A stretch of DNA of 64,000 nucleotides, taken from NCBI RefSeq assembly GCF_039522605.1, contig NZ_BAAADS010000006.1:124001-188000 (forward strand), written 5' to 3'. Shown here one piece after another: positions 50,493 to 59,267 of the stretch. This DNA comes from Lentibacillus siamensis (GTDB lineage Bacteria; Bacillota; Bacilli; Bacillales; Amphibacillaceae). Below the pieces are notes generated by a model, which was not told the origin of the DNA, did no database searches, and was given only the letters and a program-made list of their open reading frames with translations. Positions within the stretch are counted from its first letter, which is position 1, and each line of letters starts with the position of its first letter. Made by a program: the position numbers and the translations under genes.

Positions 50493-50960
50493 ATGGCACA
50501 AAAAATGAATGTGGAAAGCTTCAACCTTGATCATACAAAAGTAGAAGCCCCATATGTACGGCTTGTCGGTGTTACGTCAGGATCAAACGGTGATAAGGTA
50601 TACAAATATGACATCCGTTTTAAGCAGCCAAATAAGGCACATATGGATATGTCCGGTCTCCATTCGATTGAGCATCTAATGGCAGAAAACATCCGGAATC
50701 ATATGGACAATGTGCTTGATATCGGGCCGATGGGCTGCCAAACAGGTTTCTACCTGTCCATTTTGAACAACGATAATTATGATCAGGTTCTTCATGCACT
50801 GGATAAAACGCTTCATGATGTATTGGAGGCAACCGAAGTTCCAGCATGCAACGAGGTTCAGTGTGGATGGGCTGCAAATCACAGCCTTGACGGCGCGCAA
50901 AACATTGCTCGGGAAATGCTGGAAAAACGTGATGAGTGGCATCAGGTTTTTGCTGAGTAA
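50493..50960 (+). CDS. luxS: S-ribosylhomocysteine lyase
   Basis: 155 aa. Cleaves S-ribosylhomocysteine to homocysteine and DPD (AI-2 precursor). Metal ligands His57 and His61 in H-S-I-E-H-L and Cys124 in V-Q-C-G-W; catalytic Glu60 and Cys82 in G-P-M-G-C-Q-T-G-F. SD AAAGGAGTGA. Starts 14 nt after yrrT and directly feeds homocysteine to mccA. It occupies the place of mtnN in B. subtilis. Confidence 0.96.
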   Translation: MAQKMNVESFNLDHTKVEAPYVRLVGVTSGSNGDKVYKYDIRFKQPNKAHMDMSGLHSIEHLMAENIRNHMDNVLDIGPMGCQTGFYLSILNNDNYDQVLHALDKTLHDVLEATEVPACNEVQCGWAANHSLDGAQNIAREMLEKRDEWHQVFAE

Positions 50961-50972
50961 GAGGCAATTGTC

Positions 50973-51893
50973 ATGGTGAAATATAAGTCCGTTCAACATC
51001 TGATTGGTGATACACCATTGGTAGAGCTTGCTCAGTTCCCCCTTCCAGAGGGGGTCCATTTGTATGCGAAATTGGAATTTTATAATCCGGGTGGCAGTAT
51101 AAAGGACCGGTTGGGTGTTTCATTAATCAATGACGCGCTGGAAAGCGACCGGTTACAAGCAGGCGGTACGATCATTGAGCCCACTGCTGGCAATACTGGA
51201 ATCGGGCTGGCATTGGCCGCAATGAATAAGGACTTATCAATTATCTTTTGTGTCCCGGAACAATTCAGTGTTGAAAAACAACAGCTGATGAAGGCACTTG
51301 GCGCAAAAATTGTGCATACACCAAGCTCAGATGGGATGCAGGGGGCGATTGATAAAACCGAACAGCTTTTAAAAGAGATTCCCAACAGCTACTCACCAAA
51401 GCAGTTTGGTAATCCCGCTAACCCCAGAACTTATTATAAGACGCTTGGACCGGAACTGTGGAAGGACTTGCAGGGTGAGCTGGATGTATTTATTGCCGGT
51501 GCAGGATCAAGCGGCACATTTATGGGAGCAGCTGCATTTTTAAGGGAAAAGAACCCCGCTGTAAAGAATGTGATTGTTGAACCAGAGGGGTCGATTATTG
51601 GCGGTGGTGAACTAGGCTCACATAAAACAGAAGGAATTGGCATGGAATTTTTCCCGGAATTTTTTGACCGTTCACTGATTAATCAAATTTATACGGTATC
51701 GGATGATGATGCATTTCACATGGTCCGTCAACTAGCTGCCAAAGAGGGATTGATGGTTGGAAGTTCTTCGGGTGCTGCTATGGCCGCAGCACTGAAGGAA
51801 GCTCGGAATGCCAAGCCGGGAACAAATATTACGGTTATTTTCCCCGATGGCAGTGATCGTTATTTAAGTAAAGATATCTACCTGAATGATTAA
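50973..51893 (+). CDS. mccA: O-acetylserine-dependent cystathionine beta-synthase
   Basis: 306 aa PLP fold type II enzyme (YrhA). Condenses homocysteine with O-acetylserine to cystathionine. PLP Lys44 in G-G-S-I-K-D-R; phosphate-binding G-S-S-S-G near 265; substrate loop T-A-G-N-T-G-I-G (about 71-78). No C-terminal CBS domains, as in Bacillus. 12 nt after luxS. Confidence 0.92.
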   Translation: MVKYKSVQHLIGDTPLVELAQFPLPEGVHLYAKLEFYNPGGSIKDRLGVSLINDALESDRLQAGGTIIEPTAGNTGIGLALAAMNKDLSIIFCVPEQFSVEKQQLMKALGAKIVHTPSSDGMQGAIDKTEQLLKEIPNSYSPKQFGNPANPRTYYKTLGPELWKDLQGELDVFIAGAGSSGTFMGAAAFLREKNPAVKNVIVEPEGSIIGGGELGSHKTEGIGMEFFPEFFDRSLINQIYTVSDDDAFHMVRQLAAKEGLMVGSSSGAAMAAALKEARNAKPGTNITVIFPDGSDRYLSKDIYLND

Positions 51894-51905
51894 GGAGTTG
51901 GAAAA

Positions 51906-53039
51906 ATGCGTTCAAAAACAAAAATGATTCATGGCGGAGTAACCGGCGATGAACGGACAGGTGCCGTCTCAGTCCCTATTTATCAGGTGAGCACGTACAA
52001 ACAGGATGCGGTCGGGAAACATCGCGGATATGAATATTCCAGAACCGGAAATCCAACACGGGAAGCACTGGAATCGGTAATTGCCGAACTCGAAAATGGT
52101 AACAGCGGATTTGCATTCGGATCAGGTATGGCAGCGATCACATCGATTATGATGCTGTTTAACTCGGGGGATCATGTTGTCATGACTGATGATGTTTACG
52201 GTGGAACGTACCGGCTTGTGACCAACGTGCTTGACCGCTTTAATCTGAACCATACGTATACGGATACAAGCAAACCGAAAGAAGTGGAAGCAGCCATTAA
52301 CGAAAATACGAAAGCACTGTATATTGAAACACCGACAAATCCGCTGCTGAAAATTACCGACCTTAATAAAATGGCGGAAATTGCTAAAAAGCATAATCTT
52401 TTGCTGATTGTTGATAATACATTTGCAACACCATATTGGCAGCAGCCGCTTGATTTGGGAGCAGATATCGTTCTACACAGCGCTACAAAATACATCGGTG
52501 GCCACAGTGACGTTGTTGCAGGACTTGCCGCTGTCAATTCCGACAAACTTAGTGGTGACCTTCATTTTATCCAAAATTCAGCGGGTGGTGTTCTGGGACC
52601 CCAGGATTCCTGGCTGCTGATGCGCGGCATTAAAACACTTGCGCTAAGGATGGAAGCCATTGAGCATAATACGGCCAAACTGGTTGAATTTTTGCAGAAA
52701 CATGAAAAAGTAACCAATATTTATTATCCGGGACTGGAATCCCACGCCGGACATGAAACGGCAAAACAACAGGCAACCGGTTTTGGCGGCATGGTTTCAT
52801 TTGATGTAGGCAGTGGTGAAGAAGCGGAAAAGGTACTGAGCCGTGTTCAATATTACACACTTGCAGAAAGCCTTGGTGCCGTCGAAAGCCTGATATCTGT
52901 GCCGGCTAAAATGACCCATGCCTCGATTCCGGCTGACAGGCGGGCCGAACTTGGTATTACAGACGGGCTGATTCGCGTATCTGTCGGAATTGAAGATGCA
53001 GATGATTTAATCGAGGATTTGGAACAGGCATTGAAATAA
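51906..53039 (+). CDS. mccB: Cystathionine gamma-lyase
   Basis: 377 aa PLP fold type I Cys/Met metabolism enzyme (YrhB). Cleaves cystathionine to cysteine, ammonia and 2-oxobutyrate. PLP Lys195 in S-A-T-K-Y-I-G-G-H-S-D; conserved Y-S-R-T-G-N-P-T near the start and G-S-G-M-A-A-I near 72. SD AAGGAGTTG. Last gene of the operon. Confidence 0.93.
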   Translation: MRSKTKMIHGGVTGDERTGAVSVPIYQVSTYKQDAVGKHRGYEYSRTGNPTREALESVIAELENGNSGFAFGSGMAAITSIMMLFNSGDHVVMTDDVYGGTYRLVTNVLDRFNLNHTYTDTSKPKEVEAAINENTKALYIETPTNPLLKITDLNKMAEIAKKHNLLLIVDNTFATPYWQQPLDLGADIVLHSATKYIGGHSDVVAGLAAVNSDKLSGDLHFIQNSAGGVLGPQDSWLLMRGIKTLALRMEAIEHNTAKLVEFLQKHEKVTNIYYPGLESHAGHETAKQQATGFGGMVSFDVGSGEEAEKVLSRVQYYTLAESLGAVESLISVPAKMTHASIPADRRAELGITDGLIRVSVGIEDADDLIEDLEQALK

Positions 53040-53055
53040 AAATATATTGTTGTGG

Positions 53056-53085
53056 AAGACAGTCTCATAACGGGGCTGTCTTTTC
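53056..53085 (+). terminator. Terminator of the yrrT-mccB operon
   Basis: AAGACAG … CTGTCTTTT. Confidence 0.75.
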
Positions 53086-53190
53086 GTGTAGTGTGATTTT
53101 TTATTGTGGTTATTGTTAAATTGCATACCACTTAAATCGTCGCAATATGGTATGCTAAAATGGAGAAAAGAATGTGGAGGGATTTTGTCA

Positions 53191-54561
53191 ATGAGCGAAA
53201 AAACATTACAGTATTTGACCGAAAATCGTGAACAGCTGTTAAATAAATTGAATACATTTTTGTCAATTCCAAGTGTCAGCACAGATAGCATACATAAAGA
53301 AGATATAAGCAAGGCAGCGGGTTTTTTGGAAACCTATTTAAGTGACATTGGCTTTGATAACGTGGAGCGGCAGGACACGGGCGGACATCCACTTGTATAT
53401 GCCGAATATAATCAGGCTGGACCGGATTCCCCAACCGTATTATTTTACGGACATTACGATGTGCAGCCGGTGGATCCGATTGATCAGTGGAAAAGTGATC
53501 CATTTCAGCCGGAATTTCGGGATGGACGCCTGTATGCACGCGGTTCAAGTGATGACAAAGGTCAGGTGTTTATGCATCTTGCGGTATTTGAAGCATTTAT
53601 GAAAACGGATGGAAAATTGCCGCTTAATGTAAAAGTATGTATCGAAGGGGAAGAAGAAATCGGCAGTGAAAACCTGTACGACATTCTTCAGAAAAAAAAG
53701 GAACAGTTCGCAGCAGATTTTGCGGTGATTTCCGATTCCGGAATGGTTGCCGAGAACCAGCCGACCCTTCTGTATGGATTGAAAGGGTTTACCGGTATCG
53801 AAATCAATGTAACCGGGCCAGATAATGATTTGCATTCAGGTATGTATGGCGGAGCAGTCCGGAACCCGGTCATAGCTCTGACGCATATCCTGGCATCGAT
53901 GAAAAATGAAGATGAGGTTGTCACCGTGGATGGCTTTTACGATGGTGTTGAACCATTGACAGACCATGAACGTGAATTAATCAAACAAGTGAAAGGAGAA
54001 GATTACCATAAGTCAACAGGAGTTCCGGAAACTGTTTCAGAAAAAGGATACTCAGCAAAAGAACATACGATGGGCAGGCCGACATTTGAAATAAATGGTA
54101 TGTATGGCGGCTATCAGGGTGAAGGTACGAAAACCATCATCCCGTCAACGGCAACTGCCAAAATCACATGCCGGCTTGTGCCGGGGCAGGATCCCGAGCA
54201 TATCCAGCAGCTATTGGAAAAACATATAAAGGATGTTGCGCCATCGGGTGTAACGGTTAATGTAAAAAAAGAGAAGCTGTCAGCCAAAGCGTACAAAGTG
54301 GAACCGGATCATCCACTGATTAAAAAAGCGGCAGAAAGCTATACGAAAGCATTTGGAAAAGAAACTGTCTATGTACGCATGGGTGGATCCATCCCGGTAG
54401 TCGAATGGATTGAAGATATTTATCAAATGCCTATCGTGCTACTTGGGTTTGGCACACCGGATGACCGTCTGCATTCACCAAACGAAAGCTTTCCATTAGA
54501 CAGTTTCGATAAAGGAATGGAGACGCTTGTCCATTACTGGAATGGAATAAATGAGAAATAA
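53191..54561 (+). CDS. M20 family dipeptidase
   Basis: 456 aa from ATG 53191 (SD GTGGAGGG). Zinc-dependent di-metal peptidase of the CNDP-like group: H-Y-D-V-Q-P (about 87-92), the bridging Asp in A-R-G-S-S-D-D-K-G, catalytic Glu pair G-E-E-E-I-G-S, and lid-domain N-D-L-H-S-G-M-Y-G-G. The C-terminal H-S-P-N-E carries the last metal His. Cytosolic hydrolysis of dipeptides including beta-alanyl or Cys-Gly types. Downstream of the cysteine operon but beyond its terminator. Confidence 0.92.
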   Translation: MSEKTLQYLTENREQLLNKLNTFLSIPSVSTDSIHKEDISKAAGFLETYLSDIGFDNVERQDTGGHPLVYAEYNQAGPDSPTVLFYGHYDVQPVDPIDQWKSDPFQPEFRDGRLYARGSSDDKGQVFMHLAVFEAFMKTDGKLPLNVKVCIEGEEEIGSENLYDILQKKKEQFAADFAVISDSGMVAENQPTLLYGLKGFTGIEINVTGPDNDLHSGMYGGAVRNPVIALTHILASMKNEDEVVTVDGFYDGVEPLTDHERELIKQVKGEDYHKSTGVPETVSEKGYSAKEHTMGRPTFEINGMYGGYQGEGTKTIIPSTATAKITCRLVPGQDPEHIQQLLEKHIKDVAPSGVTVNVKKEKLSAKAYKVEPDHPLIKKAAESYTKAFGKETVYVRMGGSIPVVEWIEDIYQMPIVLLGFGTPDDRLHSPNESFPLDSFDKGMETLVHYWNGINEK

Positions 54562-54588
54562 AAGGGTTTTTACACAGGGAGGAGAAAC

Positions 54589-55371
54589 ATGAGTAAGACA
54601 AAAATGGCAGCAGTGATGTTTACGGGCGGCATTCTGCTGCTGCTTTTGGGATGCAGTCAATCCAGTTTACCGGCCAGTGCCAACACTGACCGGGAGTCAA
54701 ATTTTAAGGAAAAAGAAATGCTGCAGTTCAAAAAGACAACAGAGGTCAGTGAAGAGGATTCTCAAACGTCAGCGGGTAAAAAAGCTGTGAAAAAGACGGT
54801 TCTGGATGTTCCGCTCGTCAATCAGATGGCATCGCCGCAGATTTATAATGGATGTGAAGTTTCCAGTCTGGCAATGCTGTTAAAATATCATGGCTATGAG
54901 GTTACCAAATCAGAATTGGCGGATAAAATTCCCAGGGTACCATTAACCTATGAAAATGGGTTGAAAGGAAATCCGAACAAGGGGTTTGTCGGGGATATGG
55001 AGGATGGTCCGGGATTGACAGTTTATCATGGCCCAATTCATAATTTGGCTGCAGATTATGCAGGCAAGCAAGCTGTTGATCTGACAGGTAAATCTGCTGA
55101 AACGCTATTCCAACATGTTTCCAATGGTATGCCTGTCTGGGTGATTACCACTACAAATAGTGTTCCAGTCAATAATTTTAAAACGTGGAATACACCTTCC
55201 GGAAAAATACAAGTAACCTTCAGTGTTCACAGTGTTGTTGTAACGGGGGTCGATGAAAAGTATGTTTATATTAACAATCCATATGGATATAAAAATCAGC
55301 GGTTGTCAAAGGAAAATTTTATAGCGGCGTGGAAGCAGATGGGGAGCCAGGCTGTTACCATAACAAATTAA
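54589..55371 (+). CDS. C39-like peptidase lipoprotein
   Basis: 260 aa. Lipoprotein signal with lipobox L-L-L-G-C (Cys22). After a charged linker (30-75), a Peptidase_C39_2 domain: L-D-V-P-L-V-N-Q-M … I-Y-N-G-C-E-V-S-S-L-A-M-L (Cys about 99), His in F-S-V-H-S-V-V-V-T-G and Asn/Asp in I-N-N-P-Y-G. Papain-like cysteine peptidase fold on the outer face of the membrane. Substrate unknown. SD GGAGGAG. Confidence 0.88.
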   Translation: MSKTKMAAVMFTGGILLLLLGCSQSSLPASANTDRESNFKEKEMLQFKKTTEVSEEDSQTSAGKKAVKKTVLDVPLVNQMASPQIYNGCEVSSLAMLLKYHGYEVTKSELADKIPRVPLTYENGLKGNPNKGFVGDMEDGPGLTVYHGPIHNLAADYAGKQAVDLTGKSAETLFQHVSNGMPVWVITTTNSVPVNNFKTWNTPSGKIQVTFSVHSVVVTGVDEKYVYINNPYGYKNQRLSKENFIAAWKQMGSQAVTITN

Positions 55372-55442
55372 CCTCGTTTCCTTTGTTATGTTCCCGGGTA
55401 ATAATAGATATGGATGATTTGCAGAAAAGGGGTAATAAAAAA

Positions 55443-56201
55443 ATGAGATATGGCGTGGTTACCGGAGTATCTAAAGGGTTAGGGGAATCCATTGCTAAAA
55501 TATTGATGGAATCCGGGGTTAATGTTATTGGTATTTCCCGGAGCAAAAATAATTTTCTAAAAGAGGCTGCACAGCAAAACCATGTATCATTTCAGCACTT
55601 TTCATGCGATTTAGGTGATGTTGATGAGATTGAGAAGACAGTTAATGAGGTAAGCGGTCTGATTTTCCGGGAAGAACCATCGTCCGTTTATCTTGTCAAT
55701 AATGCGGCAGTGCTTGACCCGGTGGACAAATCCATGAACCTTGATAATCGTGATCTTGCTTATCATATGCAGGTAAATTCACTTGCACCAATGGTTATGA
55801 CGAATTTATTTTTGAAAAAAGTATCGGAGGAAGAGGTTCCATTCATTGGCGTAACCATCACTTCCGGTGCCGCTGAACGACCGGTTTATGGCTGGAGTGC
55901 CTATTGCAGTTCGAAGGCAAGTATAAATATGTATACGAAGACGGTCGCGCTTGAGCAGGAAGAATTGAAATCGGAGAGTAAAGTGATTGCCTTCAGTCCG
56001 GGAATAATGGATACGCAAATGCAGGAAAAAATCCGTGCCAGCAACAAAGATGAATTTATTGAAGTCGATACATTTAAGGACTATAAAAATAAAAATCTTC
56101 TGAAGGATACTGATGCTGTTGGCAGTGTGCTAGTAGACATTTTAACCGATGAAGCAAGTATTGAGAATGGTAAAATTTATCATGTAAAAGATTATTATTA
56201 A
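55443..56201 (+). CDS. SDR oxidoreductase (YueD-like, benzil reductase type)
   Basis: 252 aa from ATG 55443 (SD AAAAGGGGTAA). Rossmann dinucleotide motif T-G-V-S-K-G-L-G (about 7-14), N-N-A-A-V (about 84-88), catalytic Ser in T-S-G-A, Tyr/Lys in Y-C-S-S-K. Sepiapterin-reductase-like; B. subtilis and B. cereus YueD reduce benzil to (S)-benzoin with NADPH. Physiological substrate unknown. Confidence 0.85.
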   Translation: MRYGVVTGVSKGLGESIAKILMESGVNVIGISRSKNNFLKEAAQQNHVSFQHFSCDLGDVDEIEKTVNEVSGLIFREEPSSVYLVNNAAVLDPVDKSMNLDNRDLAYHMQVNSLAPMVMTNLFLKKVSEEEVPFIGVTITSGAAERPVYGWSAYCSSKASINMYTKTVALEQEELKSESKVIAFSPGIMDTQMQEKIRASNKDEFIEVDTFKDYKNKNLLKDTDAVGSVLVDILTDEASIENGKIYHVKDYY

Positions 56202-56284
56202 GCCGGTAATATAGACATTCGCCCTCCCAACTATATGGTCAGGTGCATAGTTTATACTGATCCTGAAAATGTAGGAGGGTAACT

Positions 56285-56401
56285 ATGAGTGAAGGATATG
56301 GAAACAATTCAGGCTTTGCGCTGATTGTCGTATTGTTTATTTTGCTTATAATTGTTGGTACCGCTTATATGGGCGGCGGTTACGGTTACGGCGGCTATTA
56401 A
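56285..56401 (+). CDS. YjcZ family sporulation protein (38 aa)
   Basis: M-S-E-G-Y-G-N-N-S-G-F-A, then a single hydrophobic helix (V-V-L-F-I-L-L-I-I-V-G), ending G-G-G-Y-G-Y-G-G-Y. This Gly/Tyr tail plus helix is the YjcZ/YhjJ-like small spore-associated family. SD GGAGGG 6 nt before ATG. Confidence 0.85.
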   Translation: MSEGYGNNSGFALIVVLFILLIIVGTAYMGGGYGYGGY

Positions 56402-56403
56402 TT

Positions 56404-56444
56404 TTAAAACATGCAGGGAGGCAGAACCTTCCTGCATGTTTTAT
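56404..56444 (+). terminator. Terminator of YjcZ gene
   Basis: AAAACATGCAGG … CCTGCATGTTTT. Confidence 0.85.
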
Positions 56445-56576
56445 TTTGGCAGTGAAGGAAGGTGGACAAACAGTTCAGCACGGATTTCCAAATACACTGA
56501 CTCTCATTTTGTCCTGGATTTATGGTACACTTTATGGTGAGACTATTTGTAAGCTTTGTTGAAAGGAAGTTAGTTA

Positions 56577-57329
56577 ATGATAACACGTAAAAGTAAGCGG
56601 GAAATTGAAAAAATGCAGGCTGCGGGCGATTTGCTTGTAAAATGCCATAAAGAAATTGCCAAAATGATAAAACCCGGTATCACAACGATGGAAATTGATT
56701 CATTTGTTGAGAAATACTTGGCTGAGCACGGAGCGACGCCGGAACAAAAAGGTTTCAGTGGCTATCCATATGCGATTTGTGCATCAGTCAATGATGAAAT
56801 CTGTCATGGTTTTCCACGCGAAGAAAAGCTGCAGGATGGTGATATCGTCACGATTGATATGGTGGTAAATCTGAATGGTGGATTGGCTGACTCAGCTTGG
56901 ACATATCCGGTTGGAAATATTGATGAAAAGGCGAAAAAACTTCTGGAAGTATCAAAAATTTCACTTGATAAAGGGATCGAACAGTGCCAGCCAGGAAGCA
57001 GAATCGGTGACATTGGACACGCCATTCAAACGTATGCTGAAGGGGAAGGGTTCTCTGTCGTTCGGGACTTCACAGGGCATGGCATCGGACCAACTATTCA
57101 TGAGGATCCGCACATTCCGCATTTTGGATTGCCTAATAAGGGTGCCAGGCTTAAAGAGGGAATGGTTATTACCATTGAGCCAATGATCAATGAAGGAACC
57201 TGGCAAAGTAAAATGGATTCCAACAATTGGACGGCGCGCACGGTGGATCAAGGCCGTTCAGCGCAATATGAACATACCGTTGTAATTACGAAAGATGGTC
57301 CGTTACTGACGACAGATCAGGATAAGTGA
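56577..57329 (+). CDS. map: Type I methionine aminopeptidase
   Basis: 250 aa. Removes N-terminal Met from nascent proteins. The five metal ligands are visible: Asp in V-T-I-D-M-V, Asp in L-A-D-S-A-W, His in H-G-I-G, Glu in I-T-I-E-P-M and Glu in Y-E-H-T-V. Substrate His in C-H-G-F-P. Not in the ribosomal protein cluster, so it is probably the second copy (B. subtilis YflG/MapB type). ATG after GAAAGGAAG. Confidence 0.9.
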   Translation: MITRKSKREIEKMQAAGDLLVKCHKEIAKMIKPGITTMEIDSFVEKYLAEHGATPEQKGFSGYPYAICASVNDEICHGFPREEKLQDGDIVTIDMVVNLNGGLADSAWTYPVGNIDEKAKKLLEVSKISLDKGIEQCQPGSRIGDIGHAIQTYAEGEGFSVVRDFTGHGIGPTIHEDPHIPHFGLPNKGARLKEGMVITIEPMINEGTWQSKMDSNNWTARTVDQGRSAQYEHTVVITKDGPLLTTDQDK

Positions 57330-57423
57330 TTTCTGTCAAACTAAGAATCGATTATATCGTGCAAACTCCATATACGAATTTTGGGGTAGTTCCGCACTCG
57401 AACTAAATGAAGTCTCTGTATTA

Positions 57424-57453
57424 AACATCCCCTCACGTCTGAGGGGATGTTTA
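57424..57453. terminator. Bidirectional terminator
   Basis: AAACATCCCCTC-acgtct-GAGGGGATGTTT between convergent map and the NhaC-family gene. Confidence 0.85.
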
Positions 57454-57460
57454 ACATCCT

Positions 57461-58822
57461 CTACCGCAATGCTTTCCCGCCAAAAATAATCGTTATGATT
57501 GGACTCAGCAGACAGAAAAAAGCAAATGGCAAATAAGTGAGGACTGGAACACCGAGAACATCGGCAATAAATACCCCGCACACGCTCCAGGGGACAAGCG
57601 GATTAATGACAGTACCTGCATCCTCAAGTGTTCTGGAAAGTACCTTATTCGGTAATTCAGTATTTTTATAGAGCCCTTTATATGTTTCACCAGTCAACAT
57701 GATGGAAAGGTACTGCTCACCAATGAAAACATTCACTCCGATAGCTGTCGCAGCAGTAGAGATGATGATTGACCGAACGCTTTTCAGTTTGTCCTTAAAG
57801 GAGGACAGCAACGTAGGGATAATCCCAGTAACAAACAGCAAGCCGCCAAATCCCAATGCTAAAATAACCAATGAAACGGTAAACAACATGCTGTTGATAC
57901 CACCTCTGGTCAGCAAACTGTTGACTGGCTCAAAATTTGTAGCTGCAGTGTACCCGTTAAACCAGGTGGTCCAGATGTCAGTCCATGTAAGCCCGCTTGT
58001 TGCACCTGCCAAAAGTGTAGCGGCTAAACTGCTGATTGCCAGAGAGATAAAGGCTGGTATTTTAAAAAATGTAATAGCTACTAGAATGATGAGCGGAATC
58101 CAGGATGTCCAGTGAATCAATCCGGTTTCTGCCAAAGCGGATTTATAGGATGCAAGGTTCTGGATCGATGCTGCTTCATCAGGCGATAAAATCCCAAACA
58201 AAGTCAAAGAAATAATAAAAGCCGGAATAGTGGTCAGGCTCATATGTTTAATATGGTCGAATAAATCAACTTGAACAATCGTTGACGCCAGATTGGTCGT
58301 ATCTGACAGGGGCGACATTTTATCCCCGAAGAAGGCTCCAGAAACTATTGCCCCGGCTGAAATCGCCATTGATGCATCCATGGCACCGGCCATCCCGATA
58401 AACGCTACACCGATTGTAGCTGTAGTAGTTAACGAACTGCCAAGCGATACACCTGCCAGTGCCGTTACTGCAAAAACAACCGCATAAAACCACGTACCGC
58501 CAATAAGGGAAAATCCGGTGTTAATCAGTGCCGGAATGGTGCCGCTAATCATCCAGCTGCTAATCAATACGCCAATAAGCAAAAACAAAAATATTGCGCC
58601 CATCCCTGATTTTGCCCCTGCTGTCATGCCTTCTTCCAGGTCTTTAAATGAGATTCCCTTCAACAGACCGTACAGCACCAGCAGAAATATCGCGATTAGA
58701 ATGGGGATATGAGGAGACGTTCCCAGACTGATTATAAAATAACTGATAAGGCCAATCGTAATTATGAAGAATATTACAGATTCTACTAATGATGGATTGT
58801 GTTTTGGATTGATTGGAAACAT
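57461..58822 (-). CDS. NhaC-family transporter under Tyr T-box control (probable tyrosine transporter)
   Basis: 453 aa, about 11-12 membrane helices, with the NhaC family block G-A-I-V-S-G-A-F-F-G-D-K-M-S-P-L-S-D-T-T-N-L-A (about 156-178). By homology it would be called a Na+/H+ or malate-lactate antiporter, but its mRNA leader is a T-box whose specifier reads UAC (Tyr). NhaC-family genes with Tyr T-boxes have been proposed in comparative studies to be tyrosine transporters (TyrT/YheL group). Transport of tyrosine is therefore the favoured inference; Na+ coupling is likely. SD GGAGGGG. Confidence 0.85.
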   Translation of the reverse strand: MFPINPKHNPSLVESVIFFIITIGLISYFIISLGTSPHIPILIAIFLLVLYGLLKGISFKDLEEGMTAGAKSGMGAIFLFLLIGVLISSWMISGTIPALINTGFSLIGGTWFYAVVFAVTALAGVSLGSSLTTTATIGVAFIGMAGAMDASMAISAGAIVSGAFFGDKMSPLSDTTNLASTIVQVDLFDHIKHMSLTTIPAFIISLTLFGILSPDEAASIQNLASYKSALAETGLIHWTSWIPLIILVAITFFKIPAFISLAISSLAATLLAGATSGLTWTDIWTTWFNGYTAATNFEPVNSLLTRGGINSMLFTVSLVILALGFGGLLFVTGIIPTLLSSFKDKLKSVRSIIISTAATAIGVNVFIGEQYLSIMLTGETYKGLYKNTELPNKVLSRTLEDAGTVINPLVPWSVCGVFIADVLGVPVLTYLPFAFFCLLSPIITIIFGGKALR

Positions 58823-58849
58823 GGTTGATCCCCTCCTGTTGTGTAAAAA

Positions 58850-58897
58850 TTAGAAAACCTGGTTGCTACCAAAGTTGCACTTATGCGGTAACAAAGT
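58850..58897 (-). repeat. Dispersed leader repeat, copy R6 (short form)
   Basis: Minus strand ACCGCATAAGTGCAACTTTGG-tagc-AACCAGGTTTTCTAA: keeps the 5' block and the 3' tail but lacks the TGTCACC/GGTGACA arms. It lies between the T-box terminator and the start codon, 27 nt from the latter, sense orientation. Confidence 0.7.
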
Positions 58898-58917
58898 CTT
58901 TATACTTTTGCTGCTAA

Positions 58918-59148
58918 AAAAAGCCTCATCCCTGAATAGGGACGAAGCTTTTACTCCGCGTTACCACCCTGATTGATGAGCATATTGTAAAATCTGCAGG
59001 CTCATCCGCCTCATAAGCAATCCGATAAACCGAATGTGTAATTCAAAACAGACCCGCCAGAGTTCACACCACGCCACTCTGTCTCTTTATGCTGCAGGAA
59101 ATATTTCTACTTCGCATTCCCGGACAGGATATTCAGTTCAAAATATTA
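58918..59148 (-). promoter_or_regulatory. T-box riboswitch, specifier UAC (Tyr)
   Basis: Minus strand: T-box sequence AGGGTGGTAACGCGG (58956-58970) followed by the terminator AAAAGCTTCGTCCCT-attc-AGGGATGAGGCTTTTTTT. Stem I has AAAGAGAC and GGTGTGAA distal motifs and a base GGAATG / CATTC. The specifier loop reads GAA-T-TAC-A (TAC at 59040-59038), the same spacing as GAA-A-GGC-A in B. subtilis glyQS, so uncharged tRNA-Tyr is the predicted ligand. Confidence 0.88.
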
Positions 59149-59154
59149 ATTTTG

Positions 59155-59184
59155 ACTATACATGGTGCCTTATACTTTTGTCAA
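59155..59184 (-). promoter_or_regulatory. Promoter of the T-box transcript
   Basis: Minus strand TTGACA, 18 nt, TATAGT. Confidence 0.7.
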
Positions 59185-59206
59185 TATTTTTATAGAATCA
59201 AACGTT

Positions 59207-59234
59207 TTGTAAAAATGCTTTTATAAGTTATAAT
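59207..59234 (+). promoter_or_regulatory. Promoter of azlCD
   Basis: TTGTAA, 16 nt, TATAAT. Confidence 0.55.
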
Positions 59235-59267
59235 AATTTAAATTTTAAATATAGAGGTGACGTATAA

